DNA of 64,000 nt, from assembly GCF_932526225.1 (NCBI RefSeq), contig NC_064046.1:15203408-15267407 (forward strand), in the 5' to 3' direction. The notes under the pieces are model-generated. The model saw nothing but the letters and a program-made list of their open reading frames with translations, made no database searches and was not told the DNA's origin. The stretch is from Nematostella vectensis (taxonomy: Eukaryota; Cnidaria; Anthozoa; Actiniaria; Edwardsiidae). Positions 61,201 to 64,000 of this stretch are shown here, piece after piece (the first letter of the stretch is position 1; the number at the start of each line of letters is the position of its first letter). Made by a program: the position numbers and the translations under genes.

Positions 61201-62040
61201 GTAGTCAAGTGCCCGCAACGAAAGACTAACGTGGCATTGCTGAAGGGAATTGTAATGAAAATTACTTTAAATACTATTGGTATCGTAAACTATCCCAAGC
61301 AAAGTCACCATCGGACTGCAGGTTACATTCGGGAAAAGCTTCAGGGTTACATTCGGGAATTTGTTTTACGAGTGTAACCTCCAAAAGGTTACAATCGATA
61401 ATTTTTTTACGAATGTAAATTCCAAAAAGTAACATTAGGAAAAATAAAACAGTATACTCGGAAAAAAAGGTATATCAATCTATCGAGCGTTATGCTCTAT
61501 GTTAGAATCTACTTAATCAAGTTATCCAAGGAATCTAGTTAGTTCTTGTGTGCATAAAATATGTACAGGATCCTGAACAAAGCATGAGCACATCAAAGAT
61601 GCTGAGAGTACATAAAAATGTCCCTATACCTTCTTTTTATGTCATGACACACCAAGAACAGTATAATTAAGTATCGATATTTAAAAAAAAAAATAAAGAA
61701 GAAAAAAAATAGGCTATCAGCGGGAAGCGAACCCGGGTCGCTGCGTTAGTAGTCAAGTGCCCGCAACGAAAGACTAACGTGGCATTGCTGAAGGGAATTG
61801 TAATGAAAATTACTTTCAATACTATTGGTATCGTAAACTATCCCAAGCAAAGTCACCATCGGACTGGAGGTTACATTCGGGAAAAGCTTCAGGGTTACAT
61901 TCGGGAATTTGTTTTACGAGTGTAACCTCCAAAAGGTTACAATCGATAATTTTTTTTCCGAATGTAAATTCCAAAAAGTAACATTAGGAAAAATAAAACA
62001 GTATACTCGGAAAAAAAGGTATATCAATCTATCGAGCGCT
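51920..62040 (+). repeat. Ten-kb segmental duplication, right copy
   Basis: Units at 52292, 52836 (short), 53189, 53736, 54284, 54832 (short), 55186, 55734, 56282, 56826 (short), 57178, 57726, 58274, 58822 (short), 59176, 59723, 60270, 60814 (short), 61166 and 61714. It includes a full 3.99-kb HOR (55186-59175). Few differences from the left copy are visible: ACTGAAGG near 54437, GTAACCTCC where the left has GTAACATCC, and ACTTGGAAA in 55186 and 55734. There is also a conversion-like patch at about 61070-61170. Confidence 0.92.
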
Positions 62041-63903
62041 ATGCTCTATGTTAGAATCTACTTAATGAAGTTATCCAAGGAATCTAGTTAGTTCTTGTGT
62101 GCATAAAATATGTACAGGATCCTGAACAAAGCATGAGCACATCAAAGATGCTGAGAGTACATAAAAATGTCCCTATACCTTCTTTTTATGTCATGACACA
62201 CCAAGAACAGTATAATTAAGTATCGATATTTAAAAAAAAATAATAAAGAAAATAAAATAGGCTATCAGCGGGAATAGAACCCGGGTCGCTGCGTTAGTGG
62301 TCAAGTGCCCGCAACGAAAGACTAACGTGGCATTGCTGAAGGGAATTGTAATGAAAATTACTTTTAATACTATTGGTATCGTAAACTATCCCAAGCAAAG
62401 TCACCATCGGACTGGAGGTTATATTCGGGAAAAGCTTTAGGGTTACATTAGGGAATTTGTTTTACGAGTGTAACCTCCAAAAGGTTACAAACGATAATTT
62501 TTTCCTGAATGTAAATTCCTAAAAGTAACATTAGGAAAAATAAAACAGTATACTCGGAAAAAAAGGTATATCAATCTATAGAGCGCTATGCTCTATGTTA
62601 GAATCTACTTAATCAAGTTATCCAAGGAATCTAGTTAGTTCTTGTGTGCATAAAATATGTACAGGATCCTGAACAAAGCATGAGCACATCAAAGATACTG
62701 AGAGTACATAAAAATGTCCCTATACCTTCTTTTTTTGTCATGACACACCAAGAACAGTATAAGTAAGTATCGATATTTAAAAAAAAAATAAAGAAAAAAA
62801 AATAGGCTATCAGCGGGAATCGAACCCGTGTCGCTGCGTTAGTAGTCAAGTGCCCGCAACGAAAGACTAACGTGGCATTGCTGAAGAGAATTATAATGAA
62901 AATTACTATTAATACTATTGGTATCGTAAACTATCCCAAGCAAAGTCACCATCGGACTGGAGGTTACATTCGGGAAAACCTTCAGGGTTACATTCGGAAA
63001 TTTGTTTTACGAGTGTAACCTCCAAAAGGTTACAATCGATAATTTTTTTTCCGAATGTAAATTTCAAAAAGTAACATTAGGAAAAATAAAACAGTATACT
63101 CGGAAAAAAAGGTATATCAATCTATCGAGCGCTATGCTCTATGTTAGAATCTACTTAATGAAGTTATCCAAGGAATCTAGTTAGTTCTTGTGTGCATAAA
63201 ATATGTACAGGATCCTGAACAAAGCATGAGCACATCAAAGATGCTGAGAGTACATAAAAATGTCCCTATACCTTCTTTTTATGTCATGACACACCAAGAA
63301 CAGTATAATTAAGTATCGATATTTAAAAAAAAATAATAAAGAAAATAAAATAGGCTATCAGCGGGAATAGAACCCGGGTCGCTGCGTTAGTGGTCAAGTG
63401 CCCGCAACGAAAGACTAACGTGGCATTGCTGAAGGGAATTGTAATGAAAATTACTTTTAATACTATTGGTATCGTAAACTATCCCAAGCAAAGTCACCAT
63501 CGGACTGGAGGTTATATTCGGGAAAAGCTTGAGGGTTACATTCGGGAATTTGTTTTACGAGTGTAACCTCCAAAAGGTTACAAACGATAATTTTTTCCTG
63601 AATGTAAATTCCTAAAAGTAACATTAGGAAAAATAAAACAGTATACTCGGAAAAAAAGGTATATCAATCTATTGAGCGCTATGCTCTATGTTAGAATCTA
63701 CTTAATCAAGTTATCCAAGGAATCTAGTTAGTTCTTGTGTGCATAAAATATGTACATGATCCTGAACAAAGCATGAGCACATCAAAGATGCTGAGAGTAC
63801 ATAAAAATGTCCCTATACCTTCTTTTTATGTCATGACACACCAAGAACAGTATAATTAAGTATCGATATTAAAAAAAAAAAAAATAAAGAAAAAAAAGTA
63901 AGT
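61714..63903 (+). repeat. X-Y-Z-Y block, copy 2
   Basis: Units at 61714, 62262, 62807 and 63355, each 11611 bp after 50103, 50651, 51196 and 51744. The last unit stays Y type through CAAACGATAATTTTTTCCTG and then takes the ACATGATCC end and the GTAAG leader of the 58274 type, so it is itself a junction unit. Confidence 0.92.
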
Positions 63904-64000
63904 TTTCAGCGGGAATCGAACCTCCAAAAGGTTACAATCGATATTTTTTTTCCGAATGTAAATTCCAAAAATTAACATTAGGAAAAATAAAACAGTATAC
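63904..64000 (+). repeat. Short unit, cut by the window end
   Basis: It begins TTTTCAGCGGGAATCGAACC, with CTATC changed to TTTTC, and carries CAAAAATTAACATTAGG, so it belongs to the 33802/37791/54832 lineage. The array continues beyond the window. Confidence 0.9.

Noticed and set aside
34880-62040. Duplications and HORs as pure assembly artefacts
   Set aside because: Each copy has its own private substitutions and different junction units, which simple collapse or duplication by an assembler would not create. Long-read confirmation is still the decisive test.
1-64000. CRISPR array
   Set aside because: Repeats are about 547 bp with no unique spacers; the whole unit is repeated, and there are no cas genes.

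Overview
The window is eukaryotic satellite DNA. About 61 of the 64 kb is one AT-rich tandem repeat with a basic unit of about 547 bp, present in roughly 120 head-to-tail units, all on the same strand. I see no bacterial-style genes, operons, rRNA or intact protein gene. The organism is probably an invertebrate animal, but the sequence alone does not say which. Unit starts below are given at the first base of the marker CTATCAGCG.

Consensus unit, in order: (1) a 71-nt tRNA-like element that reads on the minus strand and has a perfect B box (GGTTCGATTCC); (2) an AT-rich spacer; (3) a cluster of GTTACATTCGG-type submotifs in both orientations that can form competing hairpins; (4) a poly(A)-interrupted AT-rich stretch; (5) a 10-bp palindrome CAGGATCCTG (BamHI site); (6) an A-rich tract of about 30 bp that abuts the next tRNA-like element and reads as oligo-T, a possible Pol III stop, on the minus strand.

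Layout: 1-6080 is a left array block of 12 rather diverged units. 6081-9003 interrupts the array with a 28-bp minisatellite, a 139-bp tandem repeat, a 51-bp-arm foldback, a duplicated 220-bp segment and one weak exon-like reading frame. 9004-64000 is the main array. It begins with monomeric units (9004-14501) and then passes through successive higher-order repeats (HORs): 2191 bp (4 units), 2733 bp (5 units), 2093 bp, 1878 bp, 3989 bp (8 units) and 1992 bp (4 units). A duplication of about 10 kb (34.9-45.0 kb copied at 51.9-62.0 kb, offset 17.04 kb) is nested with an 11.6-kb-spaced one. From 25.9 kb on, a 352-bp deletion derivative of the unit is a regular component of the HORs.

No set of genes works together here. 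The biology is array evolution: unequal exchange, microhomology deletion, micro-inversion, chimeric units and conversion patches can all be read from diagnostic variants. The most interesting elements are the tRNA-like/oligo-T module carried by almost every full-length unit, and the number of rearrangement junctions that fall in or beside it. A centromeric, pericentromeric or subtelomeric location is plausible but not shown.
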